Shown: positions 49,155 to 57,496 of the stretch, piece after piece
Layout of the letters: each line of letters starts with the position of its first letter
Position numbering within the stretch: the first letter of the stretch is position 1
Origin: Fluviibacter sp964498255
Lineage (GTDB): Bacteria > Pseudomonadota > Gammaproteobacteria > Burkholderiales > Rhodocyclaceae
Direction: 5' to 3'
DNA: 64,000 bases
Assembly (NCBI GenBank): GCA_964498255.1
Contig: CAZCGW010000002.1
Coordinates: 62,001 to 126,000, forward strand
Translations under genes and position numbers: made by a program
Notes under the pieces: model-generated
Database searches by the model: none
Seen by the model: the letters and a program-made list of their open reading frames with translations, nothing else
Told to the model about the DNA's origin: nothing

Positions 49155-49340
49155 ACCACACAACAACGCAGAATTCAAAGCAACACAAAGTCTCGCCGAG
49201 AGCTCTGCCGTCCACCGCCATTTCACGCTCTGTCTACTTATATATTAGGAAATGCTCAAGCCGCCAAACCAGCCACCAGAAAGGCTTACAGAGGGATGAC
49301 CGCCCACGAGTTGGCGAGATTTCGTGGGCGAAACCACCAC

Positions 49341-52300
49341 TTAGCGCAGTCTGGCCGCCAGGGTTTCGGGCATTTTGATGAAGATGGGGCACTCTTTGGC
49401 GTAGCCCACCGTCCCCGAGCTTTGCCAATCCACCCGTTCACCGCGTGCACAGGCACTGTCGTGGAAGAACGCACAGCCCACACAGAGATCACGGGGCTTA
49501 GGCAACCCTCCCAAAATGTTGCCCTCATCAGCAGCAATGATCGGATGCTCCTGATAGGCCGGTAAATGATCTAGACGATACGCCTGCCGTTCCAGCTTCC
49601 AGATCATTTCTTCAATGTCCCAGCTTGGCGGCACGATAGGCTGGTTGAGATCCGTCACCATCCGACCGTTCTGTTTCATTTTTTCATAGCGGATGCCCAT
49701 GGGCTGGAGCAAGGTCCGTAGTAATTCCAAGCCCTGCTTCGCCACGGCCTCACGATCGCTCTTCCCACCAGAACGCCGTACCTTCTCCCGATTCTGTTTC
49801 AACCTTGTGATCTGCTCGGACACCCGGTGATAGTCGGCTTCGCCTGTAGCCAACGCGAGGAAGGCGTGCTTCAACTCATCGCCACGGGTCAGTGCTACGG
49901 AGAGCGACTGGGCGGACTCCGAGCCATCACGCAGTCGCCCCAGACGTCTGAGCAAGGGAATGATCCGCTCGGTTTTTTCAGCAGCAGTCGGCCAGTAGGC
50001 ATCGCTGCCCGGTTGATACTGTCCAGACAGCCAAGGCGCATTCTCACCGAACAACGCCATGACTTTTCTGGGAACAACGGCTCTACCGTCTGTCGGATCA
50101 GCCAGGTCACAGATCGACATCATGAGCGCGGTTTCTTCGTTTTCCAGGTCTCGATCCAACTGCGGTTTGTCTTCGCGGTAGTTGCGCCGCTTCCGCTCTT
50201 TCAGGTCATCGTAGCGAACGAAGCTCAGCAGCCCCTTGTTGCGAGGATTCTTGGCTTTCAACACCTCTACATCATAGTGCTCTCGGCCACACTTTCTTGC
50301 CGCTTTCACACTCGCTGCTAATTCCTTGTCAGGCTCGGGTAGTGTTGGCGGTTGCAGTTTAAAGTTCTGGATCGAATTATGGCGTACCAATTCACCCAAG
50401 GCTCGCTGTGAGTCTCGCTCGGCCATTCGCAGCTGGCTATAGGTCACCCGGTCGATCTGCAAATGTTCTTCCAGGCATCCAGACAAGGTGCCTTCTTCCT
50501 GAATCCGCTCCATCACATCCTCACGCACCTTCAGCTTTTTTGGGATCTGTATGGCGCGATCAGATGGGTTCCCGAAGATTCGGACAGAACACAGTGTCGA
50601 ACCACGATTCGCCCGGTTAACGGCCTGCACAATCTGGTTGGTATCGGCACCGACATGGTCAAACCGTGCCCAGAGGATGTCTGGCTGTGTCGTGAAATTG
50701 AGCCCAAGGCCAAAGAGTGGGCTTGAGATAAGAATCGGCTTGGTACTGACACGGGCCGATTCGATTTCATCTGGCGTCGATTCCGGACGCGAGACGATCT
50801 CAGTATCATCGCTCAATCCATGCTGTTCGATGAGTTGGCGGTACATTTCCAGCTTAGAGGTATCGAGCAGCAACACAGTTCTGGGCAACGGCTGACCAGC
50901 TTTCTTCAGTGTTCCAAGCTCGGCCAGCAACCGTCCAAGTTCACCGTCGAAATAGCTGAGCGGCCAGATCTCCAAGGGGTTCTGCTTCACCGGGTCGAAC
51001 TGATAGCAACAGTACGTCTCTGCATTCACAACCCCAACCGCCTGCTTGACGCATTCCACGAGGAAGTTTTGTTGAACGTCGGTGATGGTGCCGGTCAGGA
51101 GCAAGGTCTGTTTGGCCTTCGATAGCGTTGCTTCAAAGCTCGACAGACGCCGGTCACCCTTGGCGAACTCGTCCAACGCCATGTGCACTTCGTCAAAGAC
51201 CACGCTATAGCTGCAATTCTGTTCTTCGGCCAAGTTAACCATCCGCAACAAGGATTTGGTCGTCGTTACAACAACCGCACCTATGCCTGGCAACAAATCA
51301 AACGAACCAACATCGGCGTAGTAATACGGGAGTAGACCATCGGCTTGCAAATCGTCCCGCATCTGCTGCACGATGGCGATCGTCGGTGCGGCATAGATCA
51401 CGATCTGCCCTACGCTCAGACGTTGACTGATCCAGTCGATTGTCGCCGTGGTCTTACCCGAGCCGGTTGGTGAAAGCACTAGGCTGATCCGGGCCTCAAC
51501 AAAGCTTTGCAATGACGGCAGATACCCCCCTTCTTGCAACGCCAAGGTCTTGTGTGGCACTTCCGTGAACCAGCGCAGCACATCCCGGACGTATTCATGG
51601 GCACCTATGGACAGCTCTTTCAACAGCAATTCCGAGCCATCGCCATACCTTTTACCCATCTGCGGCCTTGCACGTGACACATACCAGGAACCAGGCGAGC
51701 CTTCGTCGTCAAAGTACAGCGTCAGGTACTTTTCGTCATCCGACAGCTTGGCATCTCCGAACGGTCTACCGGTCTTCGCCTCACGGTTCTGTCCCGGTTT
51801 TTGGTAGTAGCGCGAGGTGGAGACGCCATTGGTGGTTCGGGTCTGACTGGTCCGCAAGACGTAGCCATGGGCTAGCTTGTAATCGGTCATCAGCTTCCTT
51901 TTGAGGGTGTTGGCCTGAATTTCGATGTCTGGCGGTAGCTCGTCCAGCGTCACTTCGGGCAATTCCTTCTGGACCAATCCTTGCCTTGTTCCAGCGGCTA
52001 GCAGACAGCGGACGCCTTCCCCCAAGATCGGCTCTGCTACGAAATGCGGCTGCACTTCACTCCGAATGGGGGCCGGGTCGATGCCAAAACGTAGCTCCAC
52101 GACGCCGCCTTTGTTTTCGCCAAGGCTGTAGAAATCTGTCTGCATACAGTGCAGATTGAGATAGAAGCTGAGTGGTTTGCCTCCGATACGGCGATCCAAC
52201 CAAAAGAATAGGTGAACATTGAGCCCGGCCTTCAAGGGCTTGCCTTCATGGTCGAGCACCCCGGCACTGGAGCTATGCTGGTAGTAGTAGCTGGCGTTAT

Positions 52301-52784
52301 GAAATGCGGCTGGCAGCTTCGTCACCACCCATTCAATGGCTTCGCCAGATAGCGGATCAATCCCCTCGGGTACAACAATATCGTCGAAGTCGAGCATCAC
52401 CCAGGGTGTACCGTCCGGGTGCTCTGGAAAGCTCTCTTTGATACGTCGTTCACGCCGAGTCAGACCTACCCTAGGCAAACCGCGAATGAGCAGCTCATGC
52501 GGATCTTGGCTGCACCGATCTATCAGCGTTGCCAAGCTCTCGATGTCGCGAACAGGCACCTGCTCAATCGTGTAGGTCGCCGCGTTCTGGAAGTTTTCCT
52601 TGCGGACATGGCCGTTTTCATCGATAAAAAACGATTTGGTGACGGGATGCAATACCGACTTGAGGACAGTCACCGTCGAGGTTTCAGGGCCAAGGCAAGG
52701 TGATGCTCTGAGGTCGGTAGGAAGCGGGCTCGAAGCCACGCCGATGGGGATACCCCCGTAAAAAACTGAGTTAAAATAAGACAT
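49341..52784 (-). CDS. Primase-helicase fusion, plasmid-replication type
   Basis: A 1147-residue protein. The N-terminal part has archaeo-eukaryotic primase-like motifs (MLDFDD at 130-135 and HLFFWLD at 191-197). Next is a P-loop SPTGSGKTT (438-446) with FDEVH downstream, an SF2 helicase. A long helical C-terminal region ends in a cysteine cluster, LCVGCAFFHDSACARGERVDW then GYAKECPIF, which could hold an Fe-S or zinc site. It resembles fused primase-helicase replication proteins of plasmids. It should unwind and prime the excised island. Upstream is the D5-type helicase gene on the same strand. Confidence 0.8.
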   Translation of the reverse strand: MSYFNSVFYGGIPIGVASSPLPTDLRASPCLGPETSTVTVLKSVLHPVTKSFFIDENGHVRKENFQNAATYTIEQVPVRDIESLATLIDRCSQDPHELLIRGLPRVGLTRRERRIKESFPEHPDGTPWVMLDFDDIVVPEGIDPLSGEAIEWVVTKLPAAFHNASYYYQHSSSAGVLDHEGKPLKAGLNVHLFFWLDRRIGGKPLSFYLNLHCMQTDFYSLGENKGGVVELRFGIDPAPIRSEVQPHFVAEPILGEGVRCLLAAGTRQGLVQKELPEVTLDELPPDIEIQANTLKRKLMTDYKLAHGYVLRTSQTRTTNGVSTSRYYQKPGQNREAKTGRPFGDAKLSDDEKYLTLYFDDEGSPGSWYVSRARPQMGKRYGDGSELLLKELSIGAHEYVRDVLRWFTEVPHKTLALQEGGYLPSLQSFVEARISLVLSPTGSGKTTATIDWISQRLSVGQIVIYAAPTIAIVQQMRDDLQADGLLPYYYADVGSFDLLPGIGAVVVTTTKSLLRMVNLAEEQNCSYSVVFDEVHMALDEFAKGDRRLSSFEATLSKAKQTLLLTGTITDVQQNFLVECVKQAVGVVNAETYCCYQFDPVKQNPLEIWPLSYFDGELGRLLAELGTLKKAGQPLPRTVLLLDTSKLEMYRQLIEQHGLSDDTEIVSRPESTPDEIESARVSTKPILISSPLFGLGLNFTTQPDILWARFDHVGADTNQIVQAVNRANRGSTLCSVRIFGNPSDRAIQIPKKLKVREDVMERIQEEGTLSGCLEEHLQIDRVTYSQLRMAERDSQRALGELVRHNSIQNFKLQPPTLPEPDKELAASVKAARKCGREHYDVEVLKAKNPRNKGLLSFVRYDDLKERKRRNYREDKPQLDRDLENEETALMMSICDLADPTDGRAVVPRKVMALFGENAPWLSGQYQPGSDAYWPTAAEKTERIIPLLRRLGRLRDGSESAQSLSVALTRGDELKHAFLALATGEADYHRVSEQITRLKQNREKVRRSGGKSDREAVAKQGLELLRTLLQPMGIRYEKMKQNGRMVTDLNQPIVPPSWDIEEMIWKLERQAYRLDHLPAYQEHPIIAADEGNILGGLPKPRDLCVGCAFFHDSACARGERVDWQSSGTVGYAKECPIFIKMPETLAARLR

Positions 52785-52804
52785 TAGAAAAGCACTGCAG
52801 TAAT

Positions 52805-52838
52805 GGCCTAGTCGAGTCGAAAGCTCTTCTAGGCCTTT
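52805..52838 (+). terminator. Hairpin with T-run upstream of primase-helicase
   Basis: GGCCTAG (52805-52811) and CTAGGCC (52829-52835) enclose a 17-nt loop that includes GAG/CTC. On the plus strand TTTT follows. Genes here run leftward, so it is oddly oriented for them; it could stop rightward transcription or act in the leader of the primase-helicase gene. Confidence 0.45.
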
Positions 52839-52981
52839 TGGTTCCTGATCGCCAAAATGACAGACCAGGGCAGTTCTCTTTGTCTATTTCGATACAGATT
52901 TCAGGGCCCTGCAAATTAGTTTAGTCGGCGTTTTTGCAAACAGCGGGGAAACCGGCCGGAACCGACCACTTTTTTTGTTGC

Positions 52982-53051
52982 TGCGTAGGGTTGCAGGGTT
53001 CGCGGTGTTTTTTTCACCAGATGCAGCGAACAACCTTACGAACCCTACGCA
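52982..53051. repeat. Long interrupted inverted repeat upstream of the primase-helicase gene
   Basis: TGCGTAGGGTT (52982-52992) pairs with AACCCTACGCA (53041-53051), and inside GTTCGC pairs with GCGAAC and GGTG with CACC around a run of T. The left arm also contains AGGGTTGCAGGGTT, a short tandem. It ends 15 bp before the D5-helicase stop, in the 281-bp gap between the two replication genes. A replication origin or single-strand initiation site is possible. Confidence 0.5.
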
Positions 53052-53065
53052 CCGATCTACGCCTG

Positions 53066-54781
53066 TCAGGCTGCTTCTGCGACATCCTCTTGAGCTGTTG
53101 TTCTGGCAAACAGCCCCATAGCTGCCTCGACTGGCTCTACCAGCCAGATGTCCTGGCGTGAGTGGCGCTTCCCGAAGCCTATCCGTCGCAATGACCGCCC
53201 AAACGCCGTCGGTGTCATCGCCTCGACACGGTTGGATGTTTCACGCCCCCACGCGTGGAACACCTTGATCAGATCAGTCCCGGTGTAACCCGAACGGTCT
53301 GCTGATGGTCGTAGGCACTGCTCAGCAAACTGTCGCACCGGATCGACCTCTTCTTGGTACTGCTGGACCGCTGCCAAGGCTGATGGCGGAATGCTGAAGC
53401 GTGTTTCTTGGCGCAGGTCCCGCAAGCCCTCGACCGCCCAGCGCAAGATGCCAGGCAGCTCTTCCAGCAAGTCGTTGATCAGATTCGGATTGACCTCTTC
53501 ACCACGGAATTGGCGGTTGAAGGTCAGCACGACGATTCGACGAAAGTAGCCATCGGTCAGGTCCTTGGTCTGCGGCATGGTGTTCATGGATGCCATAAAC
53601 CGGACAGTTGTTTTGAACGTTCTGGCATCTTGGTCAAAGCCTCGCGCTTCAATGGCTTCACCGGCCACCATGGCCTTGATATAGCCGTCCGCAATAGCCT
53701 TTACGGGCAGGTCGGAACAAATGTTAAGTGTCTTGCCTGCTGTGTGGGCCCGAGAGAACTTGTTCGACAGGTCGCTCAGGGCAACGGCGCTGATGTTTTG
53801 CTCACCGATTAGGCCACGAATCACGTCCAACAGCACCGATTTACCGTTAGACCCCTCACCGACCAACCACACCATCTTCTGCTGGCTCACATCCGGCGTA
53901 ATCAAGTAGCCCATCCACTGCTGCACGAACCGAATCTTTTCGGCTTTGTCGGCATCCGGCTCAAAAACCTGGTCGAGGAAGCTCAGAAAGCGCGGGCACT
54001 CTGCCTCTGGCTCCCACGGGATATTGAGGCGTGTCTGTAACCGATGATCGGGGCTGTGCGGCACCACTTCAAGTGTTTCAAGATCAAGCGTGCCGTTATC
54101 CAGACAGACGTATCGACCCGCGTTTTCAGCAAAGTACTCGCCAGTCTGCCCGGTGTAGGTTTTGCTGAACTCGGTCAGGCCTCGAATCGTACTTGCGGTG
54201 GCGTCATGGGCAAGAATCGCCATTACCGGTTGCTTAACCTCAACGTTCAGGTCGAGCTTGCGATACGACCCGGCCTCATACCCCCAGAATCCGTCCTGGG
54301 CAAAGACGATGCCCTCAGGGAAATGCCGGTCGAGCAACGCCTGCGACCAGACCCGATCAGCCACGTCGCGCTTCTTATCCACGAAGCTCCATGCTACCAA
54401 CTCTGCCGGATTTCTTACGGGATAACCATCAGGCTTCAGACAGTTGCGGCCATGTGGGCAACGTATCGCCCCTGCTGCACGAAGCTCAGCACAGCTCATC
54501 GGCGATTCACCTAGATGGGCTGCCGACCCCAACATAGCGACCATAGGCTCTTGCTCAAAGTCTGGACGAGTCATCGCAGCACGGTAGATTCTGCGGCTGC
54601 CATCGGCAAATTTGCCCGCAACGCTCACAACACCGTCAAAGAGCGGTTGGGGCATAACGCTAGCCCCCTCACCCAGTCCTTCAGCAATGAGGTTGCAATG
54701 ACCGGCAACGTACCAAATGCCCATGGGCAGATGATGCCTAACCGGGGGGGCTGGGAGGTTCACAAGGTTAGCGGAGGTCAT
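53066..54781 (-). CDS. D5-type phage/plasmid primase-helicase (P4 alpha-like SF3 ATPase)
   Basis: A 571-residue protein (ATG 54781, preceded by AGGAGG). The N-terminus contains a cysteine-rich CPHGRNC zinc motif. The middle has the D5_N-type FVDKKRDVADRVWSQALL (quoted in part), and the helicase core has the Walker A GEGSNGKS (308-315) followed by the SF3-type DLSNKFSRAH and FRRIVVLTF. This unwinds DNA at the origin of phage- or P4-like replicons. The ATG overlaps the Xis-like gene stop by 14 nt, so the two are co-expressed. Confidence 0.92.
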   Translation of the reverse strand: MTSANLVNLPAPPVRHHLPMGIWYVAGHCNLIAEGLGEGASVMPQPLFDGVVSVAGKFADGSRRIYRAAMTRPDFEQEPMVAMLGSAAHLGESPMSCAELRAAGAIRCPHGRNCLKPDGYPVRNPAELVAWSFVDKKRDVADRVWSQALLDRHFPEGIVFAQDGFWGYEAGSYRKLDLNVEVKQPVMAILAHDATASTIRGLTEFSKTYTGQTGEYFAENAGRYVCLDNGTLDLETLEVVPHSPDHRLQTRLNIPWEPEAECPRFLSFLDQVFEPDADKAEKIRFVQQWMGYLITPDVSQQKMVWLVGEGSNGKSVLLDVIRGLIGEQNISAVALSDLSNKFSRAHTAGKTLNICSDLPVKAIADGYIKAMVAGEAIEARGFDQDARTFKTTVRFMASMNTMPQTKDLTDGYFRRIVVLTFNRQFRGEEVNPNLINDLLEELPGILRWAVEGLRDLRQETRFSIPPSALAAVQQYQEEVDPVRQFAEQCLRPSADRSGYTGTDLIKVFHAWGRETSNRVEAMTPTAFGRSLRRIGFGKRHSRQDIWLVEPVEAAMGLFARTTAQEDVAEAA

Positions 54782-54968
54782 GACGAGCCTCCTGGAAAGT
54801 CCGGTCCAGAATGAACTCGTCGAGTGCATCTCGTCTGTACTTCACCAGACGCCCTACTTTTACATACGGCAGGTCGTATCGTTTCGTTGCCGCCCAGACA
54901 GCCAGTGTTTGGGGCTTTACGCCGAGGTACTGCGCCGCCTCGGTGCGGTTAAGCAAGTTTATTTGCAT
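54768..54968 (-). CDS. AlpA/Xis-type HTH protein (66 aa)
   Basis: MQINLLNRTEAAQYLGVKP followed by QTLAVWAATKRYDLPYVKVG is a typical HTH_17/AlpA helix-turn-helix with a short wing. Such proteins act as excisionase or int regulators of P4-type islands. ATG 54968 has GGAG about 5 nt upstream; an upstream start is less likely. It heads the leftward unit Xis-D5 helicase-primase-helicase. Confidence 0.85.
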   Translation of the reverse strand: MQINLLNRTEAAQYLGVKPQTLAVWAATKRYDLPYVKVGRLVKYRRDALDEFILDRTFQEARHDLR

Positions 54969-55060
54969 CGTAACTCCATAAGGGAAATGCCACATGGCAT
55001 AGACACACCTTAAGAGCTGCATTCATACGGGTCTGTAGGGAATTTTTAAAAAAACTACCC

Positions 55061-55822
55061 TCAATCACCGTTCCCGCAGATCAAAGACAGAGCATTCTCA
55101 TAATTCAGATACTGTTTAAACGCTTTTCTCGCTGCGGTGAACTTTGTTCGACTATCGCCTTGATAGGTTTTGAAAAGCATAGCCACTGTTTCATCTTGTT
55201 TCAATTTCCGGCCCGTATAGCCCTGCCAGATTCTTAGATCAGCATACGGTAGCAATCCAGCCTTAATCCACTCATTATCAGAATTTTGGCGGATCGATTT
55301 TTTTGCGAGTGGGTAGTTGTATTGATTCCGGCGGCTCTGAAGCCACGATGTGAAAGCCTCGATGATCTCTGGGTCTCTAGCCAAAAGGTTCACTTTGATG
55401 TGACCAAAAAAATTTCCGTCCAACCCTATCAATTGATCGATGGGCTCAGCGAAATTTTCGATTTTTTTCCGGCCAAGCTTGGCAGATATGTTGTTATATT
55501 TCTCAATATTACTAAGAAGCAACTTCATGTTCGATAGAGACAACGGTTGAATTGCTGACCCTTCGTAATCAGGCATCCAAGCAGCCAAAGGATCGTTGAA
55601 CAGCGCCTCTACCTTTTCGCCAAGCTCTTGCGAGCACCACCTCCTCATCTCTGAATCTACAGGCAATGCACACATATGCTCTACCAGCTGTAGATAGACT
55701 GCTCTTTTGGCGATCTGCTGCCCCCATTGCCTACGCGTAAGGTTTCTTTGACCTGAATAGCGGCCAATATCAAACAATGCCGAAAGGTTAGTCAGATCAT
55801 TTTTATTGGTATGCCCTGCCAT
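55061..55822 (-). CDS. DUF6387-like protein at the island end (253 aa)
   Basis: Soluble helical protein with AAWMPDYEGSAIQPLSLSNMK, a central WLQSRRNQYNYPLAKK and a conserved-looking GLLPYADLRIWQGYTG near the C-terminus. It looks like the DUF6387 proteins that lie beside integrases in tRNA islands, but the match is by eye and uncertain. It is the last gene before the right end. Its promoter gap contains no clear element besides the end repeats. Confidence 0.55.
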   Translation of the reverse strand: MAGHTNKNDLTNLSALFDIGRYSGQRNLTRRQWGQQIAKRAVYLQLVEHMCALPVDSEMRRWCSQELGEKVEALFNDPLAAWMPDYEGSAIQPLSLSNMKLLLSNIEKYNNISAKLGRKKIENFAEPIDQLIGLDGNFFGHIKVNLLARDPEIIEAFTSWLQSRRNQYNYPLAKKSIRQNSDNEWIKAGLLPYADLRIWQGYTGRKLKQDETVAMLFKTYQGDSRTKFTAARKAFKQYLNYENALSLICGNGD

Positions 55823-55881
55823 AGCTTGAACTCTGCGTCATTGATCTTGATTTACAGAGTATGCCGTATGTTGATTGAATC

Positions 55882-55904
55882 CGTAGCCCCGGCGTAGCCC
55901 CAAA
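55882..55904. repeat. Subterminal 23-bp repeat, right copy
   Basis: Identical to 29518-29540 and in the same orientation, located 44 bp inside the right att core. With the left copy 115 bp inside, it matches the asymmetric arm-site layout of lambda/P4-like recombination. Confidence 0.6.
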
Positions 55905-55910
55905 GCAAAA

Positions 55911-55931
55911 GGGCAACTCTAAGAGTTGCCC
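55911..55931 (-). terminator. Terminator downstream of tRNA-Phe, supplied by the island
   Basis: GGGCAACT and AGTTGCCC form an 8-bp stem, with TTTT following on the minus strand. It lies between the att core and the subterminal repeat, so it belongs to the island and replaces the original downstream terminator of the tRNA transcript. Confidence 0.7.
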
Positions 55932-55948
55932 TAAGTGCTTGATTATTA

Positions 55949-56024
55949 TGGTGGCCAGTCTCGGAATCGAACCAAGGACACGCGGATTTTCAATCCGCTG
56001 CTCTACCAACTGAGCTAACTGGCC
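55949..56024 (-). tRNA. tRNA-Phe (anticodon GAA), attachment site of the island
   Basis: Minus-strand cloverleaf GGCCAGTTAGCTCAG..., anticodon loop TTGAAAA (anticodon GAA), T arm GGTTCGATTCC and encoded CCA at the end (55949-55951). Its last 49 nt are repeated at 29354. The insertion keeps the gene intact. Confidence 0.97.
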
Positions 56025-56061
56025 GCACACCAGGGCATTGCTGCCCAAGTGCGGAAAAACA

Positions 56062-56454
56062 TTAACGCTTCGAGAACTGCTTACGGCGACGGGCGCTGTG
56101 CAGGCCGACTTTCTTACGTTCGACTTCACGTGCATCACGTGTCACGAAACCAGCATTCGACAGAGCCGACTTCAGCTCAGCGTCGTACTGAATCAGTGCA
56201 CGGGTGATACCGTGACGAACGGCACCAGCTTGACCCGACTCACCACCGCCAACCACGTTGACGTTGATGTCGAAAGTCGTTGCGTGTTCAACCAGCTCCA
56301 GCGGCTGACGAACGACCATACGGCCAGTTTCACGCGAGAAGAAGATGTCAACCGGCTTGCCATTGACAACGATGTTGCCCTTGCCACGCTTCAGGTAAAC
56401 ACGGGCAACGGCGCTCTTACGACGACCGGTACCGTAATATTGTTGTTCTGCCAT
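56062..56454 (-). CDS. rpsI: 30S ribosomal protein S9
   Basis: A 130-residue standard S9 with the start AEQQYYGTGRRKSAVARVYL (quoted in part), the GGGESGQAGAVRHGI central part and the C-terminal RRRKQFSKR that reaches the P-site tRNA. It is in the universal rplM-rpsI operon with a 9-nt spacing. No irregularity. Confidence 0.99.
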   Translation of the reverse strand: MAEQQYYGTGRRKSAVARVYLKRGKGNIVVNGKPVDIFFSRETGRMVVRQPLELVEHATTFDINVNVVGGGESGQAGAVRHGITRALIQYDAELKSALSNAGFVTRDAREVERKKVGLHSARRRKQFSKR

Positions 56455-56463
56455 AACGACCTC

Positions 56464-56901
56464 TTAGATTTCCAGCGACTTAGGTTGCTGGGCGGTGTGC
56501 GGGTGGACAGCGCCGGCGTAGCACTTCAGCTTCTTCAGCATGGCGTAGCCCAACGGACCCTTCGGCAGCATGCCTTTAACGGCTTTTTCCAGAGCGCGCT
56601 CTGGGAAACGCTGTTGCATCTTGCCAAACGTAGTTTCGTAGATACCGCCTGGGTAACCCGAGTGACGGTAGTACTTTTTATCTTCAGCCTTGTTACCCGT
56701 TACACGCAGCTTCTCTACGTTAACGATAACAATGAAGTCACCCGTATCAACGTGTGGGGTGTACTCAGGCTTATGCTTGCCACGCAGGCGACGTGCGACT
56801 TCGCTGGCAACGCGGCCCAGAACTTTGTCCGTGGCGTCCACGATGAACCAGTCGCGCTGAACTTCATGCGGCTTGGCGGAAAACGTTTTCATCTTATGCA
56901 C
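56464..56901 (-). CDS. rplM: 50S ribosomal protein L13
   Basis: A 145-residue L13, with KPHEVQRDWFIVDATDKVLG, RLRGKHKPEYTPHVDTGD and GMLPKGPLG. Starts at ATG 56901 and is followed by rpsI. The length is close to the usual 142. First gene of the operon. Confidence 0.99.
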   Translation of the reverse strand: MHKMKTFSAKPHEVQRDWFIVDATDKVLGRVASEVARRLRGKHKPEYTPHVDTGDFIVIVNVEKLRVTGNKAEDKKYYRHSGYPGGIYETTFGKMQQRFPERALEKAVKGMLPKGPLGYAMLKKLKCYAGAVHPHTAQQPKSLEI

Positions 56902-57264
56902 TTCCGTGGCGCCAGTAACGGCGCGGAATTTGGGAAAACGCGCATTCTAGCAATACTTTTGAATTGACGTCAACCCCTTCGCGAGTTTGTCCGCGAACAC
57001 CAGAGCCCACAAGGGCCTCAAGTGCGCTAGGGCGCTGGAATCCAGCAGGAATGCGCATCCTGATTTAAACAAAAAAAAACGCGGAACCACACGAGCGGCT
57101 CCGCGTAAATCCACACCAAAGGAGGAGGGTGGAGGAGACAATCGAATAGAAGCGCAACGCGCATCTATACAACAGAGCCAATATAGCCCCAAGCTTTTCT
57201 AATTGCAAGCGATTTGTTGCACCGCAAAATAATTCACAAATACTTCCAAGCAGATGAAATTTAA
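56902..57264. other. Noncoding gap upstream of rplM
   Basis: About 360 bp without a convincing gene. It must hold the rplM-rpsI promoter and leader. It contains the terminator at 57079-57106 and a GGAGGA-rich stretch near 57121. I see no clear L13 leader structure. Confidence 0.6.
57079..57106 (-). terminator. Terminator hairpin, leftward
   Basis: ACGCGGA and TCCGCGT enclose a 14-nt loop. On the minus strand a run of nine T follows (complement of the A-run 57071-57079). It stops leftward transcription from the 57265-57447 ORF before rplM. Confidence 0.85.
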
Positions 57265-57447
57265 TCATGGAAACGGAGAGTTTCGACCTAACCGGTTGAT
57301 GCGACTATCGATTTGCAACACGGCTCCCAATACATCAAAAACACAGATCATTCCTTTGTCATAAACAAACCAGGTTTTGTCGCGCCGCAGCAGCATTGCT
57401 TCCAAGGGTTTATCCGGTAAGAGATGCATAGACCTATGCTTCCACAT
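57265..57447 (-). CDS. Possible small protein (60 aa) divergent from OsmC
   Basis: An ORF MWKHRSMHLLPDKPLEAMLL then RRDKTWFVYDKGMICVFDVL. An AGGGTGGGG run lies upstream, and a strong leftward terminator lies 160 bp downstream. This supports a transcribed unit. An internal start at 57429 (54 aa) is possible. Coding potential is uncertain. Confidence 0.4.
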   Translation of the reverse strand: MWKHRSMHLLPDKPLEAMLLRRDKTWFVYDKGMICVFDVLGAVLQIDSRINRLGRNSPFP

Positions 57448-57496
57448 TACAATCCACCCCACCCTAGCCTTTAGAACTATTCGGAGCTCTTGAACC

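Larger units (their letters stand above)
29354..55997. mobile_element. Genomic island in tRNA-Phe, 26.6 kb, bounded by 49-bp direct repeats
   Basis: The last 49 nt of tRNA-Phe (55949-55997) are repeated exactly at 29354-29402. A P4-type integrase starts 140 bp inside the left repeat and faces inward. Content: replication proteins (primase-helicase, D5-type helicase), a Xis-like protein, a recombination operon, type III restriction-modification, umuDC and unknown cargo. No relaxase, coupling protein or T4SS gene is visible, so it is probably an integrative, self-replicating but not self-transmissible island. Confidence 0.92.

Noticed and set aside
49301..49330. CGCCCACGA/TCGTGGGCG hairpin as a terminator of the primase-helicase gene
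   Set aside because: The stem is good (9 bp) but no T-run follows on the minus strand. The remaining 49155-49300 gap shows nothing else convincing.
56038..56967. Long + strand ORF opposite rpsI and rplM (309 aa)
   Set aside because: Lies entirely over two ribosomal protein genes on the other strand; no recognisable motif.
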